From assembly GCA_964017155.1 (NCBI GenBank), contig OZ024854.1, positions 52,808,978 to 52,872,977 of the forward strand: a stretch of DNA of 64,000 nt, written 5' to 3'. Numbering within the stretch: the first letter of the stretch is position 1; the number at the start of each line of letters is the position of its first letter. This document shows, piece by piece, positions 25,101 through 34,084 of this stretch. Both the position numbers and the translations under genes were made by a program. The DNA comes from Oasisia sp. SBJ-2009 (lineage: Eukaryota > Annelida > Polychaeta > Sabellida > Siboglinidae). The notes under the pieces were generated by a model. It was not told the DNA's origin, did not search any database, and was given only the letters and a program-made list of their open reading frames with translations.

Positions 25101-27585
25101 GCCATAGTCATTGATACTGCGTAGTCATGACCATGATATGATTTGTAGCTTTTGGTAAACTGGTAATTCAGTCAAGTGGTAGTTAAAGAATTAATTTACC
25201 TTATCATATAACATAAATTCAGGTCAACAACAATCAACAGAGTTGAACAAGTGTATGTATTTGTTGCTGTTGTAACTGGTATAGTACATTTATATTAGTT
25301 TACCAAGTAGTTATTTACAATGTTGTACACCTATGTTTTCTTCTTCCCTGTGTTGACCTCAAAGCTACACTACTTCACTTACACCTGATCGAATTAATAC
25401 AGTGCCTCATTAGTATACTTGTTTGTTTGTCATTGCGGAGTGCGTTGTGTGTTATAGGTGGGCGTGACGCAGTGAGTTGTGTGTTGTATGTGGGCGTGAC
25501 GGAGTGAGTTGTGTGTTATAGGTGGGCGTGACGGAGTGTGTTGTATGTGGGCGTGACGCAGTGAGTTGTGTGTTATAGATGGGCGTGACGGATTGAGTTG
25601 TGTGTTATAGATGGACGTGACACAGTGAGTTGTGTGTTATAGATGGGCGTGACGCATTGTGTTGTGTGTTATAGGTAGGCGTGACGAAGTGAATTGTGTT
25701 TGTAGGTGGGTGTGATGGAGTGAGTTGTGTTTGTAGGTGGGCGTGACGGAGTGAGTTGTGTTTGTAGGTGGGTGTGATATAGTGAGTTTTGTTTGTAGGT
25801 GGGCGTGACGGAGTGAGTTGTGTTTGTAGGTGGGCGTGACGAAGTGAATTGTGTTTGTAGGTGGGCGTGACAGAGTGAGTTGTGTTTGTAGGTGGGCGTG
25901 ACGGAATGAGTTGTGTTTGTAGGTGGGCGTGACGGAGTGGGTTGTGTTTGTAGGTGGGCGTGACATAGTGAGTTTTGTTTGTAGGTGGGTGTGACAGAGT
26001 GAGTTGTGTTTGTAGGTGGGCGTGACAGAGTGAGTTGTGTTTGTAGGTGGATGTGATGGAGTGAGTTGTGTTTGTAGGTGGGCGTGACGGAGTGAGTTGT
26101 GTTTGTAGGTGGGTGTGACAGAGTGAGTTGTGTTTGTAGGTGGGTGTGGTAGAGTGAGTTGTGTTTGTAGGTGGGTGTGACAGAGTGAGTTGTGTTTGTA
26201 GGTGGGTGTGACAGAGTGAGTTGTGTTTGTAGGTGGGTGTGATAGAGTGAGTTGTGTTTGTAGGTGGGTGTGACGGAGTGAGTTGTGTTTGTAGGTGGGT
26301 GTGATAGAGTGAGTTGTGTTTGTAGGTGGGTGTGACAGAGTGAGTTGTGTTTGTAGGTGGGTGTGACAGAGTGAGTTGTGTTTGTAGGTGGGTGTGACAG
26401 AGTGAGTTGTGTTTGTTGGTGGGCGTGACATAGTGAGTTGTGTTTGTAGGTGGGCGTGACAGAGTGAGTTGTGTTTGTAGGTGGGCGTGACAGAGTGAGT
26501 TGTGTTTGTAGGTGGGCGTGACAGGGTGAGTTGTGTTTGTAGGTGGGCGTGACAGAGTGAGTTGTGTTTGTAGGTGGGCGTGACAGAGTGAGTTGTGTTT
26601 GTAGGTGGGCGTGACAGAGTGAGTTGTGTTTGTAGGTGGGCGTGACAGAGTGAGTTGTGTTTGTAGGTGGGCGTGACAGAGTGAGTTGTGTTTGTAGGTG
26701 GGCGTGACAGAGTGAGTTGTGTTTGTAGGTGGGTGTGACAGAGTGAGTTGTGTTTGTAGGTGGGTGTGACAGAGTGAGTTGTGTTTGTAGGTGGGCGTGA
26801 CAGAGTGAGTTGTGTTTGTAGGTGGGCGTGACAGAGTGAGTTGTGTTTGTAGGTGGGCGCAAGAAGAAGGAGGATGCCAGCAGCAGTGGTGGCGAGACAG
26901 ACGGGGTGAAGACTGTGCGGCGTAGACTTGTTTCCCCAGGGCTGTCTGACAACCCCTCCAAGGGCCTGACGGGGCGTGAGATCATGAGTGTGATGAAGCG
27001 GAAGGGTGGTGTCATTGACATAGACATGTCGGTGGATGACACTGTCAGTGCGGTGGCTCCGGCAGCAGTGTCCATGGTCCACAACTCTGACGTGACCCTG
27101 AAGCCTGACAGCACCTCCTCCATGGCTCCTTCTCCGGATGTCGACACAGGCTCCAGGGAGGTCGGGGATTTGCCTGTGTCTGTGTCCGCCAGTGAACCCA
27201 TTCCCAGCAGTCACAACCCCAGGAGTCACAACCCCAGCGGTTACAACCCTGGTGGTCATAATCCTGGCAGTCAGACTGCAGCAGCCGACACGTCGACACA
27301 TTGCATCGTCGACGCAGACACTCAGAAGACACTGACAGCGACGGCACCAAGGAGTGCCACAGACCAGCCCCTCAAGGCACCTGTACTGCCAGCAGCAGGC
27401 CTGACCCTGGCACAGACAGGCTTCACCTGCAAGGACTGCTCCCAGTGGTTCACACACAGCACCATGTTGGCGCGCCACCAGCTCTCACACGCCACCGCCA
27501 CCGCCCTGAAGACACACAGGGACACCGCAGGGCTCAGCTGTATGGGCACCAACCAGACAGTGGAGCAGAAGCCAATGGAGACATA

Positions 27586-27586
<1 letters not shown>
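11190..27586 (+). CDS. BTB/POZ - IRF DNA-binding domain - C2H2 zinc finger protein (5 coding exons, about 1,099 aa)
   Basis: Putative nuclear transcription factor. Coding exons are 11190-12444, 16493-17050, 17321-17878, 19324-19518 and 26853-27586, totalling 3,300 nt. Domains in order: BTB/POZ about residues 18-125 (CDTTLL at 30-35, LLAHSCILAAASP at 42-54); a long Ser/Thr-rich linker with two IKTEP sumoylation-type sites (K151, K198); a basic stretch from residue 420 (MPKKKSVAKTRRKRR); IRF DNA-binding domain about 735-841; one C2H2 finger at 1046-1068. Every junction is GT-AG and phase 1, and the frame closes exactly at TAG 27584-27586. The ATG follows an in-frame TGA at 11172 and has A at -3. 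BTB domains normally dimerise and recruit corepressors; IRF domains bind GAAA-containing DNA. The combined role is inferred. The main alternative is two neighbouring genes. Confidence 0.85.
12481..12582 (+). repeat. Short dispersed repeat, copy 2
   Basis: Close match to 4,205-4,310: CCAAAATGGGTTTTACCCAT, then a hairpin-forming GGGTGGACGGGTC and TACATAAA. It starts 36 bp after the exon 1 donor. Confidence 0.6.
12583..14449. other. Intron 1, left part
   Basis: AT-rich intronic sequence. Apart from the LINE 3' tail and a (TA)n run at 13,480-13,513, nothing is recognised. Confidence 0.6.
13188..13292 (-). mobile_element. 3' end of a LINE or LINE-tailed SINE
   Basis: Read on the minus strand the sequence gives AATTTCCCGGTTCGGGACAA, then TAAAGTTTTATTG, then a (TATTG)n tail. 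A short hairpin, an AATAAA-like block and a pentameric tail are typical of 3' ends of CR1/L2/Rex-type LINEs. No coding part is visible. Confidence 0.55.
14450..14723 (+). other. Possible alternative terminal exon in intron 1
   Basis: A GC-rich island in AT-rich intron begins after a plausible acceptor (TTACTCGGGG...TCATCGCAG, ending 14449). Joined to the phase-1 donor of exon 1, the frame stays open for about 90 codons to TAA at 14719-14721. No strong donor is visible, so it would be a last exon giving a BTB-only protein. I see no known domain, and the first 180 bp alone look coding-like. It could equally be non-coding. Confidence 0.25.
15482..15545 (+). repeat. Short dispersed repeat, decayed copy 3
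   Basis: GTGTGGACGAGTCT and CACAAAGCTATTA align with the right half of the copy at 4,205-4,310. Confidence 0.4.
15888..16193 (+). repeat. (TG)n-rich microsatellite upstream of exon 2
   Basis: Compound TG, TGCG and TGCATGCG repeats, ending in a run of about 50 nearly uninterrupted TG units (16,088-16,193). In the transcript this is a long UG repeat ending about 300 nt before the exon 2 acceptor. Confidence 0.95.
16190..16381 (+). repeat. 14-bp minisatellite, about 13 copies
   Basis: Unit GTGTGTGACACTGC, very homogeneous. It borders the TG run on the left and ends about 110 bp before the exon 2 acceptor. It keeps minus frames open without coding meaning. Confidence 0.95.
16493..17050 (+). CDS. 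BTB-IRF gene exon 2 (linker with nuclear-localisation-type basic stretch)
   Basis: 558 nt, phase 1 on both sides. The acceptor GTGTTGCAG ends at 16492; the first two bases complete Val419, followed at once by ATG and a strongly basic run, PKKKSVAKTRRKRR. This looks like a nuclear localisation signal and could also serve as an alternative start. The remainder (residues about 440-604) is Pro/Ser-rich without a recognised domain. A second acceptor 24 nt upstream (CTACAG ending 16468) is in frame and would add eight residues. Donor G|GTACAG at 17051. Confidence 0.85.
17118..17233 (+). repeat. (GTGC)n-type microsatellite in intron 2
   Basis: GTGCGTGCGTGC with GAGC and GCATGC interruptions occupies nearly half of the 270-bp intron 2. 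It ends about 90 nt before the exon 3 acceptor. Confidence 0.93.
17321..17878 (+). CDS. BTB-IRF gene exon 3 (first half of IRF DNA-binding domain)
   Basis: 558 nt, phase 1-1. The acceptor CGACAGTTGCAG ends at 17320. The exon encodes a second basic stretch (GRGRRKKTTALKRR), a linker, then the IRF domain from M736: MRPWLEMQL, IPGLHWMNEE, ARIPWLHAS and MMWAEHTG. Tryptophans equivalent to IRF1 W11, W26, W38 and W58 are W739, W754, W766 and W786. The W46 equivalent is Y774. The donor splits Gly791 of HTG|K; from memory, vertebrate IRF genes have an intron at about this position, which supports homology. Confidence 0.92.
18049..18492. repeat. 44-bp minisatellite with 88-bp dimeric higher order, about 10 copies
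   Basis: The unit begins TGTACTGGACACAGCTCTAG and ends GTACCGTATAGAGC. Alternate units read GATGCC or GATACC, so the real homogenised unit is an 88-bp dimer. In intron 3. Confidence 0.93.
18617..19323 (+). repeat. 23-bp minisatellite derived from the exon 4 acceptor junction, about 30 copies
   Basis: Unit CTGTGGGCAAGTATGTGTTG plus TAC. The authentic exon 4 boundary reads CTGTAG|GCAAGTATGTCC, so unit and junction match over about 16 nt, differing at the A of the AG. Most copies read GTGG and lack the acceptor AG. Four copies carry GGTAAGTATG, a consensus-like donor. A block of about five units (115 bp) at 18,900-19,015 is repeated at 19,016-19,130. Confidence 0.93.
19324..19518 (+). CDS. BTB-IRF gene exon 4 (second half of IRF DNA-binding domain)
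   Basis: 195 nt, phase 1-1. The acceptor TTGTATCTGTAG ends at 19323. It encodes KYVRGRDEPDPKRWKANF, then RCALNSL, then EVKDSSQKRG and FKVYKFLP, the colinear C-terminal half of the IRF fold. The recognition-helix residues R810, C811, N814 and S815 match R82, C83, N86 and S87 of IRF1 (numbering from memory), which contact GAAA. A basic KKSRK tail follows. The donor A|GTGAGT at 19519 is the first of about eight tandem copies. Confidence 0.95.
19495..19903 (+). repeat. Tandem copies of the exon 4 donor junction (40-bp then 64-bp units)
   Basis: About four copies of a 40-bp unit ending CCAACAGTGAGTACTCAA start inside exon 4, followed by about four copies of a 64-bp unit that keeps GCCAACAGTGAGTATTAC but gains a new middle part. 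Nearly every copy retains an intact A|GTGAGT donor. The last base of the coding exon lies in the first copy. Confidence 0.9.
19904..20683. other. Intron 4, unremarkable part
   Basis: AT-rich intronic sequence with no recognised feature. Confidence 0.6.
20684..20739 (+). repeat. Left flank of 23-bp minisatellite split by a LINE
   Basis: Two and a half units of CTACAGATACAACATGTAC type, the same unit as the large array at 23,568-24,590. The LINE lies exactly between the two parts. Confidence 0.85.
20740..23567 (-). mobile_element. CR1/L2-like non-LTR retrotransposon, defective, inside a minisatellite
   Basis: On the minus strand: an apurinic-type endonuclease (LNTRSLCNKVSVVSEMLL, then FFTETWL, GDFNIYF near 22,690 and SDHHTIIFS), followed by a reverse transcriptase (NYHPISNLAFIGKL, STETALMRVQHD, LLDTSAAFDTI, VPQGSVLG and FADDIQLYV, with FADD at 21109-21120). 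Motifs are of the Jockey/CR1/L2 group. The endonuclease frame shifts near 22,700-22,750, and stops or frameshifts lie near 21,780, 22,430 and 21,310. The RT stops at IRHLLA, and the expected 3' part and UTR are missing. Loss of the 3' rather than the 5' end is unusual for a LINE. Confidence 0.88.
23568..24590 (+). repeat. 23-bp minisatellite, about 44 copies
   Basis: Unit ATGTACCTGTCTACAGATAC plus AAC, with A/G variation at GATACAA/GATGCAA/GGTGCAG. Each unit also contains CTGTCTACAG|A, an acceptor-like motif on the sense strand of the BTB-IRF gene. All three plus frames are open by virtue of the unit. Not coding. Confidence 0.95.
24591..25429. other. Intron 4, unremarkable part
   Basis: AT-rich. 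Nothing recognised. Confidence 0.6.
25430..26852 (+). repeat. 31-bp minisatellite made of exon 5 acceptor copies, about 46 units
   Basis: Unit TTGTGTTTGTAGGTGGGCGT plus GACAGAGTGAG. The authentic exon 5 boundary is GTGTTTGTAG|GTGGGCGCAAG, so each unit carries the same acceptor plus about seven exon bases. Left-most units read GTTATAG instead of GTTTGTAG. The array runs directly into exon 5. Splicing to an upstream copy would bring in a stop within about 14 codons, or, from the last copy, shift frame and stop within exon 5. Confidence 0.95.
26853..27586 (+). CDS. BTB-IRF gene exon 5 (C2H2 zinc finger and C-terminus)
   Basis: The first two bases complete Ser856, then GRKKKED in frame. It encodes residues 856-1099: a basic start, RRRLVSPGLSDNPSKGL, a repetitive stretch (SHNP, SGYNP, GGHNP, about 1 kb into the ORF), then one classical finger F-T-C-K-D-C-x12-H-x3-H with ligands C1048, C1051, H1064 and H1068. 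About 30 residues follow to TAG at 27584. A single C-terminal finger is fewer than in most BTB zinc-finger proteins; it may bind protein or weakly assist DNA binding. Confidence 0.87.
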
Positions 27587-27640
<54 letters not shown>

Positions 27641-27752
27641 ACACCACACCACACCACACCACACCACACCACACCACACCACACCACACCACACCACACC
27701 ACACCACACCACACACACCACACCACACCACACCACACCACACCACACCACA

Positions 27753-27800
<48 letters not shown>
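27587..27800. repeat. (CA)n and (ACACC)n microsatellite at the 3' UTR start
   Basis: Begins one base after the stop codon: (CA)n, then (CCACA)n, an (AC)4 break, (CCACA)n again, then (CA)n. It would form the start of the 3' UTR. I find no clear AATAAA close downstream, so the transcript end is undefined. Confidence 0.95.
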
Positions 27801-28095
27801 AGTTATGCCTTTGATGAGATAAGTCTACTGGCTTAGACCATTACTTTACTGAGTTACACCTTTAATGGGTTAGGCCTTTACTTATACTTAGTTAGGTCTT
27901 TACTAAATTAGGCCATAACTGAGTTAGGCTTTCACTACACGTGTGAGTTTGGCCCTTACTGAGTTAAGCGTTTACTGCATTAATGTTTGTTAATTATTCT
28001 GGTAGATGGGGTGAAAGGGTGTTGCATATAGTGTGTTTGACCTGACAACCCTGTCATTATTATACTCATATGAGATACGTTGTCTGTGGGATCCA

Positions 28096-28296
28096 CTGAC
28101 TAGTGACCATTTGCTAGTGACCACTGACTAGTGACCACTGACTAGTGACCACTGACTAGTGACCACTGAATAGTGACCACTAACTAGTGGTCACTTACTA
28201 GTGGTCACTTACTAGTGGTCACTTACTAGTAAGTGACCACTTACTAGTGACCAGTTACTAGTGACCACTGACTAGTGACCAATTACTAGTGACCAT
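28096..28296. repeat. 14-bp tandem repeat with internal strand inversion
   Basis: ACTAGTGACCACTG units are followed from about 28,180 by ACTAGTGGTCACTT, which is essentially the reverse complement, and then by the first orientation again. Direct and inverted blocks side by side can fold into a long hairpin. Confidence 0.9.
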
Positions 28297-28367
28297 ATCA
28301 TGATATGTGATTTGTTGGAGGAAGTTGCAGTGAGGTGTGGACACATTACATCACATTGTTTGGCTAC

Positions 28368-28443
28368 TTTGGTCCCAGTCAGGTCAAGTCACAATGGTCC
28401 CAATCAGGTTGAGTCACAATGGTCCCAGTCAGGTCCAGTCAAA
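28368..28443. repeat. 26-bp tandem repeat, 3 copies
   Basis: GGTCCCAGTCAGGTCAAGTC plus ACAAT type units. Confidence 0.85.
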
Positions 28444-29094
28444 AGGTTGCTGTGAAGTTTGCTTTGCTTTAAGAGTGGTTTGTACAGAATGATAGACCAT
28501 GCAGTGGACACTGGTGTAAGAGACTGGCCATATTGTTAGAGTGAAACCATGTATTTTCAGCTGCAAGCCGTTTTGTTTAGCTATTGGACCTAGTTGTGTT
28601 TAGCAGCATGTTACGTTTGTTACAGTCATGGCAGTGACATTCACATGGTGCCTGTCTTGACTGCACCAGTCATGGTTAGTTAGTAACATCTCATTTATCA
28701 GTCATCAGACTCATTTGGCATTGTCTTTGTTTGATCATGTGACTTTGTTTGATCGTGTGACTTTTATGTCACAGCCATGTTCTCAGTTGTGATTCATGTT
28801 GAGTGACAACTAGTTTGTGACTAAAGGATGATGGTGTGGCAGTCTGCGCTCACTGCAACCAATGAGGTGTTGTTGCTGAAATAACTTCGCACTGGCTGGC
28901 ACAAAGTCACTTCAACCTATGGTAACTGTCCAGTCTTTCGTGTGACCAACACCTCTGATGTAACCAGATGAATGATCAGACATCACATGTACTGCCAATG
29001 CAGCACTGATGTTGAATGGTGGAATGAATCGTCTTTGAATCCAGTAGCATCGCTACATGTTGGTACATTGCTACTGCTAAGGTTGCAGAGATGT

Positions 29095-29228
29095 AGCAAT
29101 TGCGGCTGTCATTACAATTGGGGCTGTCATTACAATTGAGGGTGTCATTACAATTGAGGGGTGTTATTACAATTGGGGCTGTCATTACTATATGGGCTGT
29201 CATTACAATAGGGGCTGTCATTACAATT
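29095..29228. repeat. 17-18-bp tandem repeat, about 8 copies
   Basis: GGCTGTCATTACAATTGG units with minor changes. Confidence 0.88.
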
Positions 29229-31059
29229 GTGGTTATGAAGCAAGTTTCGGTTTTGTTACGATCAAGTAAGTGATGACATGCTGGCAGAATGACAACAGTG
29301 ATTTGCTGATGAGTCAGTCATTCTGTGGTTGTTTCTTTTAAAGATTAAGTGAAATACATTTTTCAATTTCTTTACATGGAAGTGCAATCATGTAATTGCA
29401 ATTATAACACTGTAAAGATGGTTGTCTTACCTACAGATTTGTCACTGGATATATGCAGACATTTTCTCTTCATTTTTAGTCATTGCTGTTTACAACATTG
29501 TGAATTCATTATATCAATGGCTGTTTGACAAGTACCGGGCATGTGGTAATCAAACATTTGGTAATATATATGTATATTTCATGATGTGATGACCAAATTG
29601 TAATAACTAAAAAAAGTGTAAATCATGTGTACATCCAACAGTATATCTGTAGATAGCAAATATATACTTAAGGCAATATTAAAAATATATGTGCCATTAT
29701 TGCAATTTCATCTACACTGGCTTTGCATGAAAGTGGTGTAATAGAATTTAATATGTTGTGATGTTCAAACGGCAGTAACTAAAAAAGTCAAACATTCTTG
29801 TGTACATTGTGTGAAAAATGTGTGGGTAAGATCATTGTCTGTATGGTGATATCAAAATTGTAATTCTGTAATTGCATTTGTATGTACACTGTAAATGCTG
29901 CACCATCTGACTTGACTGGACGTCAAGGGACAAGACACCAGTGACGGCACCAATGACTGCTCATGCAACAAACTGCAACATCTGTACAGAAAAGTGCTAC
30001 CAACAGCTGCCCTAAATCGAGGGACAGAGAGTGTTAAAACATTTGAATAGCATGACACTATTTCAAAGTATATTTCATTCTGATTAGGAATCAAAATAGG
30101 TTCGTTTCACTTAGTCTTTAAAAGTTACGTTTTAGCAAAAGATGTATGAAATCGCAATATATTCTGCAATTGAATATTATCTGCATTGCAAGTTTACTTA
30201 ATGGTGGTAAACTCTCATTGTATGCAACATTTGGGAATGGCATGGGTTCTGTTAATACAGTGGGCACCCTAGTAGTATTGTAGCTAGGTTGTCTCATTGA
30301 ATTCACCTTATGCATGTTGACTGGACACTGAGCACTAATTGAGGTGCAGACTTGTACCAGTCATTTCAGTTTGCATCATTGATATGATCCATTCAGTGGT
30401 CCCCAGTTAGTTTGTTGCAAGTTCCCTCACAGTAACATAACACTTTGTTATTGGTGGGTTTTGACGATGCGTCAGTACCAGTTATCTGTTTGAAAACAGG
30501 ATTTGCTGAAATGTTGCTCAGGCTTTTCATAAGGAAATGCTAGTATTTTCATATGCCAAATAACTTGAGGCCAGTAATTTGTTTATACTCAAATACTCTA
30601 ATTGGCAAACAGGGCAGGGGTTTGACGTCAGGATTGCACAACTCCACGTGTCGCCTTGTGCCTCTTGCGTCGTGCAGTTACAATGCTCGCAGCACTTGTT
30701 TTAAGTGTATATATATATATTTTCACGAGTGCTTAGTTGATTTTTTATGAATAATTTGTTAATGTTGCCACTATTTAGTTGATGAATGTCACAGTGTATA
30801 TTGTTGCGGCATTGCACCTTAGACTCGCAGTTTGAATTGTTAAATGGACACAAAGGTCAGTACACATTTTGTGATTGCATATGTTGATGTTGAAGCACAT
30901 TGTAAATGATGTCATTTAGCAATTTCTTGTTTATTCTCAATGTTGAAAATGTATTATGTTGTTGCTTGTCAAATGTCAACAAGAACAAATTTGTTGACAT
31001 GTGACAAGCTGCCCGAGGTTGGACGGGCGAATATTACTATTGATTGACATGTTGCAACC

Positions 31060-31330
31060 AGTAAGAATGAATGTTGATTGACATGCCAGTCAGCAAGGGT
31101 GAATGTTGATTGACATGCCAGTCAGCAAGGATGAATCTTGATTGACAAACAATCAATCATCAATGATGAACATTGATTAACATGTGACAGTCAATAAACT
31201 TGGTGAATATTGATTGATATATGAACCAGCAAGGGTGGATGTTGATAAACAGGTGATAATCAATAAGGACGAATGTTAATTGAAGTAACAAAGTGTGCAT
31301 GGATGAATGTTGATTTACATGTGACAGACA
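31060..31330. repeat. Degenerate ~36-bp tandem repeat
   Basis: Diverged units around GAATGTTGATTGACATG and CAGTCAGCAAGG. An old array. Confidence 0.7.
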
Positions 31331-32587
31331 GCCATAAATAGTGTTGAGTTAGAAAGTTTGCTTAGGACATAATTATTGAGTTGTTTATTTTTATATGGCA
31401 CTTGTGACAATGCTCTATTGTGTAAATCTTTCAGAGAGGTGTACAGGTCACCTGTGTGTCAGTAATGTCAAACATGTAGAAATCTAAGTATGTTTACATT
31501 GTATGTGGCGCATTCTATAAAGACACTGCAGTTGTACTTGGTGATATACCACTACATTGTGATGTGTCCATATCAGTCATTATGACATCCGTGCTATGAG
31601 GTGTAGTGTCAGTGTCAGGGGTAGACACAACACAAACAGATGCATTGTCAGTGTTGCTCTCTTAGATAAACATACAATTAAACAAACTACACATTTCATT
31701 TATACACGTGGTGGTTATGGTTTTATTTTATTACAATCATTGTGATGGCACTATGTTATGCTAATTAGCATGTAGCCTTATGATATTAACGCTGTAATTA
31801 TATCACTGCAACTACTTTTAGGATTCAAACTTCTAGGATAGTTTTGTGGCCAGTATAGATTGCAGGGTTAGCATATAACATTTAATGATTTTTGAAGGGG
31901 ACATTGGTGTTGTGTACATGTTTATATACGTTTATGACATTAAATGTCTTGAATATTATGATGCTTGTGTAGAAGACGGACATAGAGTCAGTAAAGTGTG
32001 TGCACTCGTGAAACGAAAATGCCACTGGGCTGGATATAGAGATGTCAAGTATAAACTGTCGTGTCATGAACTGTGACTGCCTGTATCAGTGCTTATGGTC
32101 GACAGGGAGTGTCGAGTGTTCACCTGTCCTCAAGTTGTACCTCACAACACCTCCTGCACTTTACGCCATTCACCTGGTCTCGCAGATCAGAATTCTCACT
32201 TGCACATTGTTTAACATTGAAGCTCAATGAGGTGTTTCTTCTTCCATCCACTTGTAATACTGAGTGATTTGCAGTGGAGTGAAGCAAAACAAAACACAAC
32301 TTAAAAATTGCAAGTGGAAAAGGTTTGGTTTGAAGTGGTGTAATTAGTAAAGAAACTGGCCAGTGTTTTGTTAACCAGTTAAGTGTGATGTGTTTGTGTG
32401 GGTTTGGTTTCTGTGAATGTGACACTGATGTATGGAGCACACAAAACAAGCAACAACAGAAAATAGATAAAATACTGTAATAGTTCTCTTTAAAGTATTG
32501 GCTGTGCAAGAACACATTGTTTCAAACAATGCTAACATTGATAATAAGACAAAGAAAATAGGTTTTCTCTAGTTGTCTATGCCTGTT

Positions 32588-32925
32588 GTGATCACGTCAG
32601 TTGTGATCATACCTGTTGTAATCAGGCTGGTTGCGACCATGACTATCATGACCACATCAGTTGTGACCATGCCTATTATGACCACATCAGTTGTGATCAT
32701 GACTATTATGACCACATCAGTTGTGATCATGACCACATCAGTTGTGACCATGCCTATCATGACCACATCAGTTGTGACCATGACTATCATTACCACATCA
32801 GTTGTGACCATGCCTATCATGACCACATCAGTTGTGACCATGCCTGTGGTGACCACATCAGTTGTGACCATGCCTATCATGACCACATCAGTTGTGACCA
32901 TGCCTGTGGTGACCAGATCGGTTGT
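32588..32925. repeat. 30-bp minisatellite, about 11 copies
   Basis: Unit GACCATGCCTATCATGACCA plus CATCAGTTGT. It has no stops in several frames on either strand, producing mirror-image 126- and 132-codon spurious ORFs. Confidence 0.93.
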
Positions 32926-34084
32926 GACAGCTTTACTTTTGGGATTCAAGAACCATAATATGCACTTGTGACTCAGGAAAATATGTAATAGTTGACAAGG
33001 CTGGACACAGTTGGCGTTTTCATTAGTTAATATGGAGTCAATTATAAGCCTCTGTCATATAGTAATGATTTCAGAAGATGTATATTTCAAAATGCATGTC
33101 ACTCGGTTATAAAATGATTGTTTTGTGGGATGTTTTGATCATGATGTAAAACTCTGTTGGGGTATCATTACTCCCGTTTGGTTTGTGATGTGTAGAAACA
33201 TAATATTTAATTGTGTAATTCACAGAACAAAACGATCACAGAATTAAGTAGCTAAAACTGAAATTGCTCAAGGAGTTTCTGATTTGAATTCCTCCTTTGT
33301 TGGCAAGTGCCTGCAATGTCTGTGTATACTTTGACACAAGATGTATTTCAGAAATGATTTTTTTTTCAATCTAAGTGAACCAAATTTATGAACACCTGCT
33401 GTGACATTGGTATGGCATAAAATGTCCTTGTAAGATATTACCAAAATAGCAGAAATTATTGTTAAATAATGAAATGCTGTATAGATAATCTTTCAGAAAT
33501 TTTGTGTTTGGGTACAATACAATTACTTAAACAACATTTTGTATGTAAGAACTAGGAATAGTTCATATTTTACAGACATTATTATATTTCATGGCATACC
33601 ATTGGAGTACACATTTAAAAACAGTGCGTATACAATTTGGTACAGCAATTTATTTACCATTGTCAAGTTCTTACCTAAATAATTTGGTCTTGCATCTGAA
33701 ATATTGGCAAGTGTGGCTGATATGCATTGTGTTGCTGGTATTTGTTACAATGTTGCATAAAATGTTGCTTGTTTTGACATGTTTTAGCATGTTACACATG
33801 TGACCAGCCAGCAGCGAGCACAATAAATACCTACTCTACAATGTGTTGTCTTATTGTGACTTGTCTTGCATGGACCCAACTCATCCCTGTCAGTGCACAC
33901 CTGGTACCCCGTTGTGACCATGGTCTTGCACTTTATTTCACCAAACTAACCCTGGCATGTAATGTGAGCACTAACTTGAGAAAGGTGGTGGAGCGAAATA
34001 TTTTGAATTTGACAAGGAAAAGGCTGATTTATAAAAATTGTTGATTTAATAATGGTCTCAAAGATTGATTTGTCCACACAACAG

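Noticed and set aside
25637..27478. 613- and 510-codon minus ORFs with repeated THLQTQLTLS peptides
   Set aside because: Antisense of the 31-bp array and of exon 5. The exon's plus-strand frame has the domain evidence.
27587..27800. Telomere-like or centromeric repeat
   Set aside because: The (CA)n and (ACACC)n units do not match TTAGGG or another telomere type, and the tract is short and lies next to a stop codon.
32569..32971. Mirror-image 126- and 132-codon ORFs
   Set aside because: Stop-free 30-bp array; no independent coding evidence.
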